The notes below the pieces were generated by a model that was given only the letters and a program-made list of their open reading frames with translations, ran no database searches and was not told where the DNA came from. From assembly GCA_030278955.1 (NCBI GenBank), contig JAOANR010000001.1, positions 7,552,874 through 7,616,873 on the forward strand: a DNA stretch of 64,000 bases, in the 5' to 3' direction. Positions 1 to 11,831 of the stretch are shown piece by piece (the stretch's first letter is position 1; each line of letters starts with the position of its first letter). Both the position numbers and the translations under genes were made by a program. Source of the stretch: Hygrophila difformis. Its lineage: Eukaryota; Streptophyta; Magnoliopsida; Lamiales; Acanthaceae.

Positions 1-74
1 TGCAAACATTGTACCTGTTGTAAAGAAGAATGGTCAATTGAGAGTCTGTATAGACTTTAGGAATTTAAACCTGG
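1..74 (+). pseudogene. Gypsy reverse transcriptase, N-terminal fragment
   Basis: Frame 2 from base 2 reads a typical gypsy RT segment containing VVKKNGQLRVCIDFRNLNL. It stops being RT at base 74. The next expected residues (ATPKDEY) appear at 8834 onward, so the coding sequence was split by an insertion rather than lost. Confidence 0.85.
69..74. repeat. Left copy of target-site duplication of inner insertion
   Basis: The bases ACCTGG here recur at 8830-8835, at the two edges of the sequence that interrupts the gypsy RT. The true duplication is probably 5 bp, with one matching base by chance. Confidence 0.7.
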
Positions 75-1499
75 TAATACTGATCGTCCCCGAGCAGTCA
101 GAGTCAATGTTCCTAAGAACACGGACTCTACATATTCAATCTATTTTCGTGGCTTCAAAAATTTCATTCTTTTTAGATTGGGATAAGACAACCGAAAACT
201 ACAAGTATTAAATTCTCTTGATTGCAGTGTTTAATAAAATGATATTTCTCACTTAATCAGGCCTACAAATCAGTCATTATTGATAATTATTCATGAATAT
301 CATGTTTAGAAAAATTCATTGATTTAATTATAGAATTAAAGTATGACATGAACATAATTAAAAGCAGAGCCTCACATATAGTGGAAACGGAAATTTCACT
401 CACTCTCAAAAAGGGGTTTCTATCAATGAGCACTCATAATCAAATTTAATTACATTATCCCATATGCTTGCAATTGGACCAACTCGCCACCGGCTCATTT
501 CTTTAAATCGAGATCATGAGGTCTTATTTAAGGGTTATAATGGGGCATACGGTTATAACATTTGGTAGGAAAGGGAATTATTAGGCTAAGAAGTGACAAG
601 AATTTATTCTATCATAACTTGGCATATTTATTTAAAAATTTATGATCATCAAAATTTTCTTTCTTTTGCTTGTGCTTTTCTTTTTCTATTGCATGACATT
701 AGACTATGTCTAATTTGCTTTGTCATTTGCAATTTATTTATGTTGAATGAAATTTAACTTCTTCTTTTTTTGTGTTGAATGGAACTCAACAATTTTTTTT
801 TTTTTTGAATCGGTTTATTGAATACCGGTTTGATGACTTGATGATCATAAATTTAATGCCTTGATAAAATTCATTCTTACACACTTGGGTTTGAATTTTT
901 TGGTCTTTTTAGAAGGCTAGGAATAATATAGAGGGATTCAAAGAAAAATTAGGCTTAAAGGCTCAAAGTGGTTAATCCTAAAGGGAAAATATTTTTGGGT
1001 TTGGAATTCAAAAGAAGGCCAAAAATTTGGAGTTTTCTAAGTGCCTCGATCATATGCTCGATTTTTGGAATATGGCATGGTCTTGAATCGGTCCCAATCG
1101 CAAGTTCTAGTTTCCTTTAATCAAAATGATTTTCACACATCAAAGAAAAGAATGAGTAAAAATGACTCATGGCTCAAATCTCACATGGAATGGTTGATTC
1201 ATGTCATACAATATTCTTAAATCTAATCTTTGAAAAATTCTTGCAATCTATTCAATTAAATTCTCAACATGAGGACTCATTACCCAACAAGATGATTATA
1301 TCATTAAATTTTTATAGCTCAAAACCTCAAAAATTCATATCACGCATGCCTTCAATTATATTATCCCAATTTAAAAGTTTGAAAATTTAATCATAAACCA
1401 AAATCGAATATGTGAATCACTGACATATTTATACATGCTTTATGCTGGGTTTAAATATAAAATAATAAAAATAAACAAAAAGAAAAGCAGCACACACTT

Positions 1500-2820
1500 T
1501 TTTTTTTTTTTTTAAGTGAAGAATCAACATCCTCACATTTTGAGCCTTGCTCGAAATGTGAGTAAATCAATTCCTACTTAAACACATTATCAAAATCAAA
1601 ATAAAATAAAAGAGGAGGGAGGGAGGGAGAAAATATTAACATGAAAGATAGAAGAATAATTCCGATAGCCTTTTTCGTCAAACCAATTAAATGTTCGACG
1701 ATTTTGGCTATGTGTGATCGCTTGGTTCATCAAACAAGGGGATTGTCCGATGCCCAATTCTTAAGAAAAATTCTGATTTTCATCAAAATTGTTCAATCAC
1801 ATTTTTGAATTTTATAGAATTTAATCTACTACATTTGCTTGCATAAATTAGGTTGGATTAATTCTGTTCTTATAAATGTTATTCCGGATTTTAAATTGCT
1901 TTAAATTCCAGGAATACTTTCAACTAATCACAGAATCAATCCAACCGGGAACCTGTTTTGAAGCTTTAATTTTCTTTTTGGTAGTCCCACAAATTCCTGC
2001 AAAGCAAACACAGAAGAAGTTATCGGGTTTTCTCAAAAATATCAACATCCTCACATTTAGAGTCTTAGTACTCTAAATGTGAGTTAATTGATTAATACCC
2101 GAATTATTTAATAATATTCACCAGAGATATAAATATAAATATATGTATACATATAATTTTGACTTGCAGAAATTTAGGTTGGATTAATTCCGTGCTTGCG
2201 AAAATTATTCCGGATTTTAAATTTCTTTGAATTCCGGATATAATCTTCGGTCAATTACAGAACTAATCCAACCGGGAACCTCTTTAGATGCTCAGTTGGG
2301 ACAGGGGCGACGGAAAGTGATATGATGGCCTTGGCTTGTCCCATGGTGGTGAGCAATTGGTAGCCCGAAGATCTGCTGCTCCATTTGTTGTTTCACCAGT
2401 GATGAGGGTTTCCTCAGCGCAGTGGTGGTGTTGAGGTGGATGAGCGATGGAGCAGCAGTTGAGCTTCGTGGTCCGGATGTGGTGGAGATGACAAACACGT
2501 GAGTCTCACGTGTTGTGCAATTTACAATTGCCAATTAGTGTAGCTCCACTGCTACACTTCTCCATTTTTCTTTGATTTCTCGTTTAATTAACCTAGATTT
2601 TGCAATTGGCGAAGTGTAATTAAACGAAAAATCAAAGTAGTGTAGCCCCAATGCTACACTTCCACATTTAACTCCGTACACCATTTTGGTGGCTCCATGA
2701 TTCCTGCAAGCAAAAATACCCAATTGGTTAGGTTTTCCCCTCAAATCAACATCCTCACATTTAGAGTCTTAGTACTCTAAATGTTTAATTGATTTGAGGG
2801 TACTTCTCTGTTCTGAAATA
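1500..2820. repeat. Irregular tandem repeats inside the inner insertion
   Basis: A motif beginning CAACATCCTCACATTT and followed by its near-complement (AAATGTGAG or AAATGTTTA) occurs near 1528, 2042 and 2748. A longer unit starting AGGTTGGATTAATTC and ending AATCCAACCGGGAACC occurs at about 1850-1952 and 2173-2281. Units are about 0.3 to 0.7 kb apart and diverged. Each short motif can form a hairpin. No protein is supported here. Confidence 0.6.
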
Positions 2821-2894
2821 TATACACAAAACTAACACTAAACTAACTATGAGTAATCAGGAGTGTAATTCTCTTAATAAACGACGCTGCATCC

Positions 2895-2912
2895 TCCCCG
2901 GCAACGGCGCCA
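2895..2912 (-). other. Primer-binding-site-like sequence, reverse orientation
   Basis: On the minus strand this reads TGGCGCCGTTGCCGGGGA, the sequence used as a tRNA-Asp-type primer binding site in several plant Ty3/gypsy families. Immediately right of it the + strand reads TGAAAC, so an LTR end (TTTCA on the minus strand) abuts the site as expected. This is the main evidence that the inner insertion is an LTR element in reverse orientation. Confidence 0.6.
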
Positions 2913-3290
2913 TGAAACTTTTGACAAATTTCATTAACACGAGTATTTTTTCAATAAAATATATCAGGTTCGGATTTATTAAATGGAAAGAGTTATGATT
3001 CATGGGTAGGGGTTTAAGGATATATTAAGGTTGTTACTCTTTATTACTCATGTGAGGGGCTTTAATTTCAAATGGTAATGTGGTCCTCTTTGCCATGAAA
3101 CTTTTGACAAGTCTCATGGTACAACCGGGATAGATTGACCTTCAGCCTGTCACACTGAGGGTCCCCGGCATATGTGCCATGATACTTCTCATGATTTCAT
3201 GTCATGAGATTACCTACCATGAAACTTTCGGCAGATTCCCACTACATGAGTATTTTCTGAAAAATCACATTTTTATTTACTCGTGTTAAG
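2911..3290. repeat. Three diverged CATGAAACTTT repeats
   Basis: CATGAAACTTT occurs at about 2911, 3096 and 3222. The first and third copies are followed by related text ending in GAGTATTTT. They look like short internal duplications next to the PBS-like site. Confidence 0.5.
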
Positions 3291-3299
3291 AAACTGTGC

Positions 3300-5640
3300 C
3301 CCCGAAAGCGCACGGAGTCAAAAATTGCAGTATTTATAGTAAGTACCGGATCGTTCACTGGAGGATGTGCGATGGAAGCAGGGCCCACGCCGTTTACTAA
3401 GATTTTCCACTCGGTTACTCGATTTAAGTTTGAGAAATGACTAACAACTACTTGACATAATTTAAACTAAGCTATGAAAGCAATCAAAATAAAGCAGATA
3501 AAATTATTCTAGAAAGCGAATTAAATTTAATCTAAGAAAGCAATAAAATTATTCTAAGAAAGCGATTAAAATTATCTAAGAAAGCAGATTTAAATTATGA
3601 CAGAAGGGACAGGAAGAAAAGAATAAAGATTGGACAAGATTCAGATGAAACATAGTTAAACTTCCATTTTGTTACACAGATCTTAGTTTGGGATAATCCG
3701 TTCAGTTAGCTAATTCCCATGCTCTCTGTACCATGTTCCCTTTAACAGACAGGTACTTACAGTAAGAGTTTACATGCTCTTAAGGCAACAAATTCTAAGA
3801 TACCACAGACTCACAACTGCTCCCGTCAGAGCGTGTCATTTATCTGTGGTGGACAAGCAACACCTGACAAATCATTTATTGAAGTGTCAAGTACTGCTAT
3901 CATTCCCCCATGTCACACCCAAAGATTCTAATCAAGCCCTGAACTATCCCTTAACTCTCAATCCTAGTAGCAGTTACACAACTCTCAATACAACCGAGTG
4001 ACCTCTAACGAAAGCAGTTAAAAGAAAGCGATAAAGAAAGCATTTAAAATCCTATCACTCGGAGGTTTTTGAAAGTTTGACCCTGGTAGTAAAAGAAAGC
4101 CCCCAGTCAGAATGACTGGGTGTGGATCAAGAATTCCCTAATCTCGGTGAACCGCTCGTTGTGTTCACTTCCCTTCGGGTGGTTATGAGATACAAACTAA
4201 TGAAACGAACTAATAAATTAGTTCGTTCCGGATGCACTCACTCAAGATTCAAAAATAGGCTTTGGCAGAAGAGGATAGCAGTTGAAAGAATACTCAACCC
4301 TACCTTAGAAAATAACCAAGGCCCGAATGTTGTTCCTCTAGTATTATCTGTCACACCTTATCGGAATCCAAGTGGAATCTGACCCAGTGCAATATTTAAT
4401 ACAAGATTTCCAACAAACAGCAATTTTGGAAAATAATCAATCTGAAAATCATTCCCTATCAGGTACTAGACTCTCAATTTAAAACACAGATCCTTTCAGT
4501 CTAGGTGAGACCTAATCGCTGACTCTGCTTCTAATTTCCCAAAATCAACCCCCAGTCGGATGTGAATTAGTCATAACTGTCGAATTTATCCCTTACTCAG
4601 ATCCGGCTTTATAAAGGAATTTTTGTTGGAAATTTATTATGAAACATCTGATTTAAAATCAAGACTCCTGTGTCCAAGGGAAGGATCCCAAAATAATATC
4701 GACCACAATATCTACATAATAGTATCATGCATAAATTTATAGAGAAGTGTAAAATTAAATAACCCAAAATATAAGGTGGGTTTAGACAGAAGTTGACACA
4801 CAGAGATGAAATAGCCGGGGATGAGAAGAATTTTGGCTAAAGAGAGTGCCAGAAATAACTGGGGTGATCTGGACTGCAAACATCTGCTATCCAGTTCCTA
4901 ATTATTCCAGATGGAAAGATTTTTAGACAGAAGGGAATTCCAAGTGACGGTGACCGCCGTCATTCAGCTCCCTTTTGTCTGTGAATGGAAGAAAAACCCA
5001 CATATTTTCTTGTTGTAATACTTCTCAAATAATGTTGGTCGACGTCATTTAATAATACTACAACTTGAATTCAGGTTTTGAAATTAAGATAAAGAGAATA
5101 AAACTGTATCCGGATAGGAGTCAGCTGAGCAGCTATTATAATCCCGGATGGATGAACCGCCAAGGCTTCCACCGACCACTATCCGGACCATGCAAAATAA
5201 CATCTAATAATTAATATACAGACCACGAGCTAGTTATCCGTGTGGGAATACCCGCCAACATTAATCTGATATATTCCTTATTAGCTGTTTCACACATTAC
5301 GGGAAAAGACAAAATAAATAAAAGAAAAATATTTTTGGGTCATATTGCATGAGAGACATTGGTTTCTCATGCAAGGTATGGAAATCATTCCATAATTACT
5401 CTTCATGTCTAAATAATCACTCATTCCATAATTAATTAATTAATTAAAGTCCGGATTATATACTTAGATCATTAGAGTTTAATTATTTTTGTAGAAGAAT
5501 CTTTTAATGGGGAATTGAACAAAGTTCTTTATATCAAATTAATCATGGGTTGAGATCATTGGATTTCAACCTCAAAATATTAATATAAAGGTTCAATTAA
5601 TTAATGGAGTGAGATGAAGAATAAAAATTGGCAAAAATGC
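3300..5640. other. Non-coding part of the inner insertion
   Basis: No reading frame with recognisable protein content. The stretch 3470-3600 repeats short GAAAGCA-type units. The rest is AT-rich, unique-looking sequence belonging to the inserted element. Confidence 0.5.
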
Positions 5641-5664
5641 CACTTTGTCGCGATGCAGAGTTTG

Positions 5665-6322
5665 TGTCGCGGAGCGTGGCTCCGCGACAAAGGTTTCGCG
5701 ACAAATGGGTGGGAAATAAGAGAAATGGGATTTTGAAAATTAGGGTTTGCTTTGTCGCTTAAGCAAAAATTTTGTCGCGGAACATGGTTCCGCGACAAAG
5801 AGGCATAGCGACAAAGAGGGTTGAAAATTGGTAAGGACATAATTCCTGGTCGCGGAACAAGGATTTTGTCGCGGTACGTGGTTCCGCGACAAAGGTTCCG
5901 CGCCAGAGTCCTCCCAGAATAAAATTACAAGTATTTGGGTCCTTGGTCGCTAATCAAGGATTTTGTCGCGGAACGTGGTTCCGCGACAAGAGTTGCATCG
6001 CGACCAAGGGGTTTCAAAATTAATGGCAAGGCATAATTTTCTGTCTCGGAATAAGATTTTGTCGCGGAACGTGGTTCCGCGACAAGGGTGCTCCGCGACA
6101 AAAGCCATGCAGACAAAATGCAAGAATTTGGTCCTTTGTCGCTAAACATGGGTTTTGTCGCGGAACGTGGTTCCGCGACAAGGTTGTATCGCGACAAAGG
6201 GTTCAAAAATTCTTATAAAAATTTTGGCAGCATAACCCCTTATATTGCATTACATGGGTGTGCGTTGTGATCCGTGGGATCACAACGGGAAAATTACATT
6301 GCAACCCGTGGGGTTACAATGT
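5665..6322. repeat. Array of eight GTG/ATG-loop palindromes, about 96-bp spacing
   Basis: Six palindromes with arms of the TTGTCGCGGAAC type and a 3-base loop lie at 5665-5689, 5771-5799, 5865-5893, 5963-5989, 6059-6085 and 6155-6181. Their centres are 108, 94, 97, 96 and 96 bases apart. Two more with different arms but the same GTG loop follow at 6263-6287 (arm CGTTGTGATCC) and 6296-6322 (arm ACATTGCAACCC, one mismatch). Arms are 11 to 13 bases and mostly perfect; the loop is GTG or ATG. The spacers also carry half-sites such as TTGTCGC followed by TAA. Long ORFs across the array are an effect of the repeats. Confidence 0.85.
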
Positions 6323-7320
6323 GATGCAATACAATATAGGAAATGCAATTTTTAAACAAATATGCATAAACACTTTAATACTATCCCTCTCTAGATCTAA
6401 TGTATTAAAAATAAAATAAGAAAATAATAATAGATCTAGACATAAAAAGAACACTACCTAATACCAAAGGCAAGAAACAAAATAAGAACAGCATACTAAA
6501 AATAAAAATAAATAAAGAAAATAACAAAAACAAGTACTGGCAACATGAGATGCAAACAGCCTATGTTAACACTAAAATTAAAATAAGACCTACACTAGAT
6601 CTATCAAGGGCCAAATATCAAGTGTTTATGCACTCATTAATCTAAATAAGCATTAAACCCTAACTAAAAATAATAAAAATGGTCAAGTGACCAAAAATAC
6701 AAAAATAAAGCAATAAGTATTATGGGAGATCCATGACACATTTTTGGTGGAACATTTTCTTTATAACATCTAAAACCAAAAATGGGTTAAACACACCCAT
6801 TGATTAAGTGTTTTCAACCCAAAAATACAAAATATAAAACTGGAAAAATAAAATGAACACTAGCTACACTTATTTATTACAAAGCATAAATTAAAACTAA
6901 GCTAAGATCTACTACATTGCATAAATAAAACTATCTACCTACACTAATGTGGAGAGCACAGTGGTGCCTCCAAAACAGTAAAATAAACTAAAGTGTAGCT
7001 AGGTTACTGTTCAAGGGGGTGGGAGGATATATTTATAGAGGTGGAAAATTAGCCCTAGGCCCATTCAAGGCCCACCTGGTCGCCAAACAACTGCTTTGTC
7101 GCGGAATAGGGACAAAACACTTTTTAGCTCCAAGATGGCGCCCAGGAGGGGCCGGGACTTGAAGTCCAGGAGGTAAAAGACGAAAATCATTGTGCTGCGG
7201 GACCTCCGGTCCTGGGATCTTCCAAGTGATTGAACATGTGGGAAATATTAATTCGGAAGAGGTGGTGTGTCACGTGACATGTCGCTGCTTTGGTTCTCTC
7301 TCACTGGCGCGGTCGCGATG
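6323..7320. other. AT-rich non-coding part of the inner insertion
   Basis: No gene seen. A run of AAATAAAA-rich sequence is followed, near 7090-7110, by one half palindrome (TTTGTCGCGGAAT), a decayed member of the hairpin family. Confidence 0.5.
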
Positions 7321-7323
7321 CAC

Positions 7324-7460
7324 TTTGTCGCGGAACCATGTTCCGCGACAAACTTTTGTGGCTTGATTTTCCTCTCACAGTCTCGGAGTAGTTCTTGGGC
7401 GCGGAGCATATTTTTGGGCGCGGAGCACCTTGTCGCGGTGTACACATTCCGCGACAAAGA
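7324..7460. repeat. Two further members of the hairpin family
   Basis: 7324-7352 has perfect 13-base arms TTTGTCGCGGAAC around the loop CAT. 7430-7460 is an imperfect copy with arms CTTGTCGCGG and CCGCGACAAAG. They lie about 1 kb from the main array and just before a CT-rich tract. Confidence 0.75.
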
Positions 7461-7566
7461 GCTTAATTTTCTCTTTTCTCCTCTTCTCTCTCTCTTCATT
7501 ATTTTCTTTCCCTCTTTCCAGTTTTCCATTTCCCAATCTTTTCTTCTTCTATCATCTTCATCCTCG

Positions 7567-7596
7567 TTCTTCTTCTTCTTCTTCTTCTTCTTCTTC
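7567..7596. repeat. TTC microsatellite in a CT-rich tract
   Basis: About ten TTC units within a pyrimidine-rich stretch (7480-7735). Reading frames through it are low-complexity F/S or K/E runs and are not credible proteins. Confidence 0.8.
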
Positions 7597-7735
7597 CCCT
7601 CCATTTTCTTCTTCTTCTTTCCTCCTCCATTTCTGTTTTTCGTTGTTCCCAGTTTTCTCCTCCATTTTTCTTCTAGTCTCTCTCCCGTCTTCTGCTCTCG
7701 GCTTCGTTTCTTTCTTCTTTTTGATTTCTATTGAG

Positions 7736-8225
7736 ATGTGGAAGGGATGGTGGGTGGTGGCCTCGTTGGTTGGTGACTGCCGGAGCAGCGGCGGCGCGGC
7801 GGCGAATGTTGAGGTGTTGCGAGCGGTGGCGGACTGGAGGCAGCGGCCGGATCTGGGACGAGGGAGATGGTGGTGGCGCGGAGAAGGGCGTGGTGGCTGC
7901 GGCTGGATGCGACGGAGGCGGCGGGTTTCGATTTTTTGGGGTTTTTCTTGTTTTGTTTTTGGGGTTGAAAATGGAGGGGAGGTGCGGCGGTGTGGTTGTC
8001 GGAGACGGAGGGCGGCTGCGATGGTGTAGGCGGCGGCTTGGGGATTGGGTGCCGGAGTTGCAGTTTGGACGGAGGAGTGTTGGATTTTTGGGGTTTTGGT
8101 GGTTTTTTGTGGTGGAGGGATGGCGGAGAAGCTGGTGGTGATTGATGGTGGTGGCCGGCCGCCGGCCGGCGGCGGCGGCGGGGCAGGTTCAGGGTTAGGG
8201 TTAGGGTTAGAATTAGGTTAGGGTT
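7736..8225. other. GC-rich patch ending in a short TTAGGG tract
   Basis: G-rich sequence rich in GGCGG runs on the + strand, with overlapping ORFs on both strands that are low-complexity (Gly/Trp/Arg or Pro/Ser). 8191-8225 holds about four TTAGGG units with one break. TGGGCC motifs lie just to the right, near 8250-8270. The mix of CT-rich leader, GC-rich start and TGGGCC motifs resembles a plant promoter and 5' leader, but no downstream protein was found. Confidence 0.4.
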
Positions 8226-8829
8226 GGACTTGAATTGTTTTGGGCCAAAATGGATGGTATTGGGCCTGGATAAATTTTTGGAGGACTGGGCTAAAAATAT
8301 TGGGTTTTGGACTGAATTTTGGACTAGGCACTTGTGGACTGAAAATGTGATTGGATTGGACTGGACCAATTTAGCTTAAAACACCTGCAATTAATTTAAA
8401 TCAAAAGGATTAGTGGACCAATTAATGCTAATTATAGCAGAAAACAGAGATAGAGATAATTAAACATACAAATTAAAAATATATACATCAAAATATAAAA
8501 GTAATATAAATATAAATATTTTTCCACTTGATTATTTGGCTAGAGATTCGTTTAATGGACCCGTGTTCCACCGAACAAATATTACTAGACCATAATTATC
8601 AAATGTGGGATTTTTAGTATTTTTATCATGTTTTTGGATTTTTTAATATGAAATTAATGAAAATAACAATATTTTTGTGTTTTTCAATACCAGCTTATTA
8701 TTTATACACACTTGCATAAATCTGTTAAATTCAACTGCTTTCTTATTAAAATAAGACCGGAATACGATCAAATGTCCATGTTTAGACACGGAAATAGATT
8801 GAAAATAATGGTCAATTTTGGCCATTATC

Positions 8830-8835
8830 ACCTGG
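8830..8835. repeat. Right copy of target-site duplication of inner insertion
   Basis: ACCTGG, matching 69-74. The codons CTG GCA ACG that resume the RT start inside it. Confidence 0.7.
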
Positions 8836-11680
8836 CAACGCCCAAGGATGAGTATGTAATGCCTATGGCCGATATGCTTGTTGATGCGGCCGCCGACCAC
8901 AAGTTTTTATCTTTAATGGATGGTTATTCTGGATACAACCAAATCTTCATTTCTGAAAATGATGTACATAAAACGGCTTTTCGTTGCCCAGGGCCAGTCG
9001 GCATTTTTGAATGGGTAGTCATGCCCTTTGGATTGAAAAATGCTGGGGCAACATACCAAAGGGCCATGAACATGATTTTTCATGATTTAATCGGTCATAC
9101 ACTTGAAGTGTACATTGATGACATAGTTGTAAAATCGTGTGAATTTGGCCAACACCTGACTCACCTCGAAGATGCCTTCATCCGAATGAGGCAGCATGGA
9201 TTGAAAATTAATCCAGCTAAGTGTGCCTTTGGAGTAGCGGCAGAAAACTTCTTAGGTTTCCTGGTACATGAGAGGGGCATTGAGGTACACCAAAATAAAG
9301 CTAAAGCCATCTTGGAGGCTCGTGCACCAACCAATCTCAAAGAACTGCAATCACTGATGGGTAAAATCAATTTCTTAAGGAGATTCATTGCCAATGCTGC
9401 AGGCAAGATGAAAGCGTTCACTACCTTACTTAAAGGAAGAAAGAACGAGAGGTTTGTATGGACGACTGAGCATCAAGCAGCATTTGAAGAAATTAAAAGA
9501 GCACTGGTTAATCCTCCAGTATTAGTGCCGCCAAGGCTTGGAGTACCTCTGAAACTGTATGTATCGGCCGCCGAGGAGTCTATCGGGTGTTTGCTTGCAC
9601 AGGATGATGAAGGAGGCAAGGAGAGGGCTATCTATTACCTTAGCAAGACTTTGCAAGGGCCAGAAATAAGATACACCGCATTAGAAAAGTTGTGCTACGC
9701 CCTAGTATACTCCTGCAGCAAGTTGGAACACTACATGCTGCCAAGAACAGTCCATGTAGTAGCTCCCTTTGACTTGGTAAAGACACTTTTGCACAAGCCA
9801 GCATTGAAAGGAAGACAAGCTAAGTGGGCTATGAAGATCAGTCCATTTACCCTTGTACACGTCCCCCAAAAGGCAGTCAAGGGACAAGCTTTAGCGGACT
9901 TCTTAGCTCAACACCCTTCGTTGGTTTTGCCAGAGGATCCCAAAGAAGCGTCCTTTTGGGTTTCGAACCTTGGGAACTAACCTTTGATGGATCTTGCGCA
10001 AGCAGCGGCTCGGGGGCCGGCATTACAATCACTAGTCCTCTTGGGGAACATTGGAAGCTTGCTCGGGAATTGGAACCTGGCACCACCAACAATCAAGCGG
10101 AATACGAAGCTTTGATATTTGGCCTCGAAACTGCATTGCTGAAGGGTGCAAAATCCATTACAATCTTTGGAGACTCCCAAGTCATCCTGAAGCAGTTAAC
10201 AGGAGAGTACGAATGCAAGAGTCCCAGATTGATTAAGTGCTATGAGACGGCACTAGAGCTATTGGGCAAATTTTCGGACGTTACCATCACACATGTGCCT
10301 AGAAGCCGAAATCAAGAGGCCAACGAGGCTGCTCAACTTGCTTCAGGCTGGCAGTCTGGTCGCCCTAGGGGGGCACCACACATCGCAGCCATCACAAGTG
10401 ATGAGGACCAACAAAAGAGTGGTGATTGGAGGACTGAGATCATACAGTACCTCGAGAACCCGTCATCTGGAGGAGATAACTCGCTTAAGGTAAGAGCTTT
10501 GCGATACGTGCTGATCAATGGTGAACTATTCCGAAGGGCGGTAGATGGACTGTTGCTCAAGTGTATAGGCCCCGAGGACGCTAAGTTGGTAATGGGAGAA
10601 GTCCATGAGGGGATATGCGGCTCGCATCGGGCAGGGCCGAGCATGAGGTGGAGCATCCACCGTTATGGGTACTTCTGGCCAACCATCATGGAGGACTGTA
10701 TCACGTATGCTCGCGGGTGTGAGGCTTGCCAGAAGCACGTCCCAATTCAAAGGGTACCGGCGGAAGAATTACACACAGTCATTAAGCCTTGGCCATTCCG
10801 TGGCTGAGGGATGGACATTATTGGGAAGATTCATCCGCCATCATCTAAGAATCATTCATTTATACTTGTGGCCACTGATTACTTTACTAAATGGGTGGAA
10901 GCATGGCCGATGAAGAAAATCGATCAGGGCAATGTAATTAGATTTGTGACTGAGTTGATACATCGGTTTGGAATCCCTCAAACAATTACTGCCGATCAAG
11001 GTACGGTGTTCACTGGTGAAAAGTTTATAGCTTTCGCCAAACAGTTTGGTATCCGCATCTATCACTCTACTCCATACTATCCTCAAGCAAACGGTCAGGC
11101 TGAAGCCACCAACAAGATCCTAATAAGTATGATAAAAAAGGCGGTAGGCGAAAAACCTAGAAAATGGCATGAGACCTTATCAGAGGTCCTATGGGCTTAT
11201 AGAAACTCTAAGTCCACAGCTACAGGGTTCACGCCGTACTACTTGACATATGGTCATGACGCTGTTTTACCATTGGAAATAATAGTTCCTTCTCTAAGGG
11301 TGGCTCAGCAGCATCACTTAGACTTATCTAAGTATGAAGAAGCCATGTTGCAGGAGTTAGAGACAGCTGATGGTGACAAGCTCATGGCCTTAGAAAACAT
11401 CCGTCGTCAAAAAACTAAAATGGCAAAGCACTATGATAAGAAAGTTCGAAACAAGACCTTCAGCGAAGGGGATTTAGTGTGGAAAGTGATCCTACCGTTA
11501 GGTGTGCATGCTAATGAAACGGGGAAGTGGTCCCCAAATTGGGAAGGACCATTCATTGTAACTCAAAGACTACTCAATGGTGCATACAAGTTGATGGACA
11601 TCGATGGTCAAGAACACAAACATAATATAAATGCAAAATATCTCAAAATGTTCTATCCATCAGTCTGGGAGTCAGAATAA
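8831..11680 (+). pseudogene. Gypsy pol: RT, two RNase H domains, integrase (frameshift and stop)
   Basis: Continues the RT begun at 1-74. RT (8831 to about 9450) holds MPFGLKNAGATYQR and the catalytic YIDD near 9112. The usual RNase H follows (LKLYVSAAEESIGCLLAQ to ADFLAQHP, about 9550-9920). A one-base shift near 9945-9970 moves the frame. A second, archaeal-type RNase H follows (WELTFDGSCASSGSGAGI, NNQAEYEAL, about 9975-10350), then the HHCC zinc finger (HEGICGSH, CEACQKH, about 10590-10740). A TGA at 10805-10807 replaces the tryptophan usual in the PFRGWGMD motif. The integrase core (10811-11680) has the acidic residues in ATDYF, TADQG and GQAEATN. The stop and shift make it unlikely to give a full polyprotein. 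The ORF before 8831 is read-in from the insertion. Confidence 0.9.
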
Positions 11681-11831
11681 GCAGCATAAGTGCATCATGA
11701 GTGGCCAGTCACATAGTTGGCCAGAGAAGTAGCAAAAACAGCAAACATGAGTAATGAAGTGCTCATCACAATGTCGATGAGCTGACACTAAATAGAGTAC
11801 TGAATAAAAATCACAAAAAACAAAAGCAGTG

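Larger units (their letters stand above)
75..8829. mobile_element. 8.76-kb non-coding insertion splitting gypsy RT
   Basis: This block interrupts the RT coding sequence and is flanked by the ACCTGG duplication, so it looks like a single transposition event. I see no gag, protease, RT, integrase or transposase on either strand. An 18-base PBS-like sequence on the minus strand (2895-2912) is followed on its right by TGAAAC, and the block's right end reads TTATCA. This is compatible with a very long LTR (about 2913-8830) of an element in reverse orientation, with the other LTR missing. The left end (TAATACTGATCG) does not begin with TG. The block contains tandem repeats, a hairpin array, a GC-rich patch and an AT-rich end. 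It is best treated as a non-autonomous or decayed LTR element of uncertain class. Confidence 0.6.

Noticed and set aside
5601..6270. Open frames with repeated Arg/Ser/Ala-rich text
   Set aside because: They are produced by the hairpin repeats, which are open in several frames on both strands.
5665..6322. CRISPR-like array
   Set aside because: Regular palindromic repeats, but in a plant transposable element, with diverged repeats and related rather than unique spacers; no cas genes.
7248..8369. Long ORFs on both strands (up to 213 codons)
   Set aside because: They run through CT microsatellite and GC-rich low-complexity sequence, overlap each other in several frames and contain no recognisable domain.
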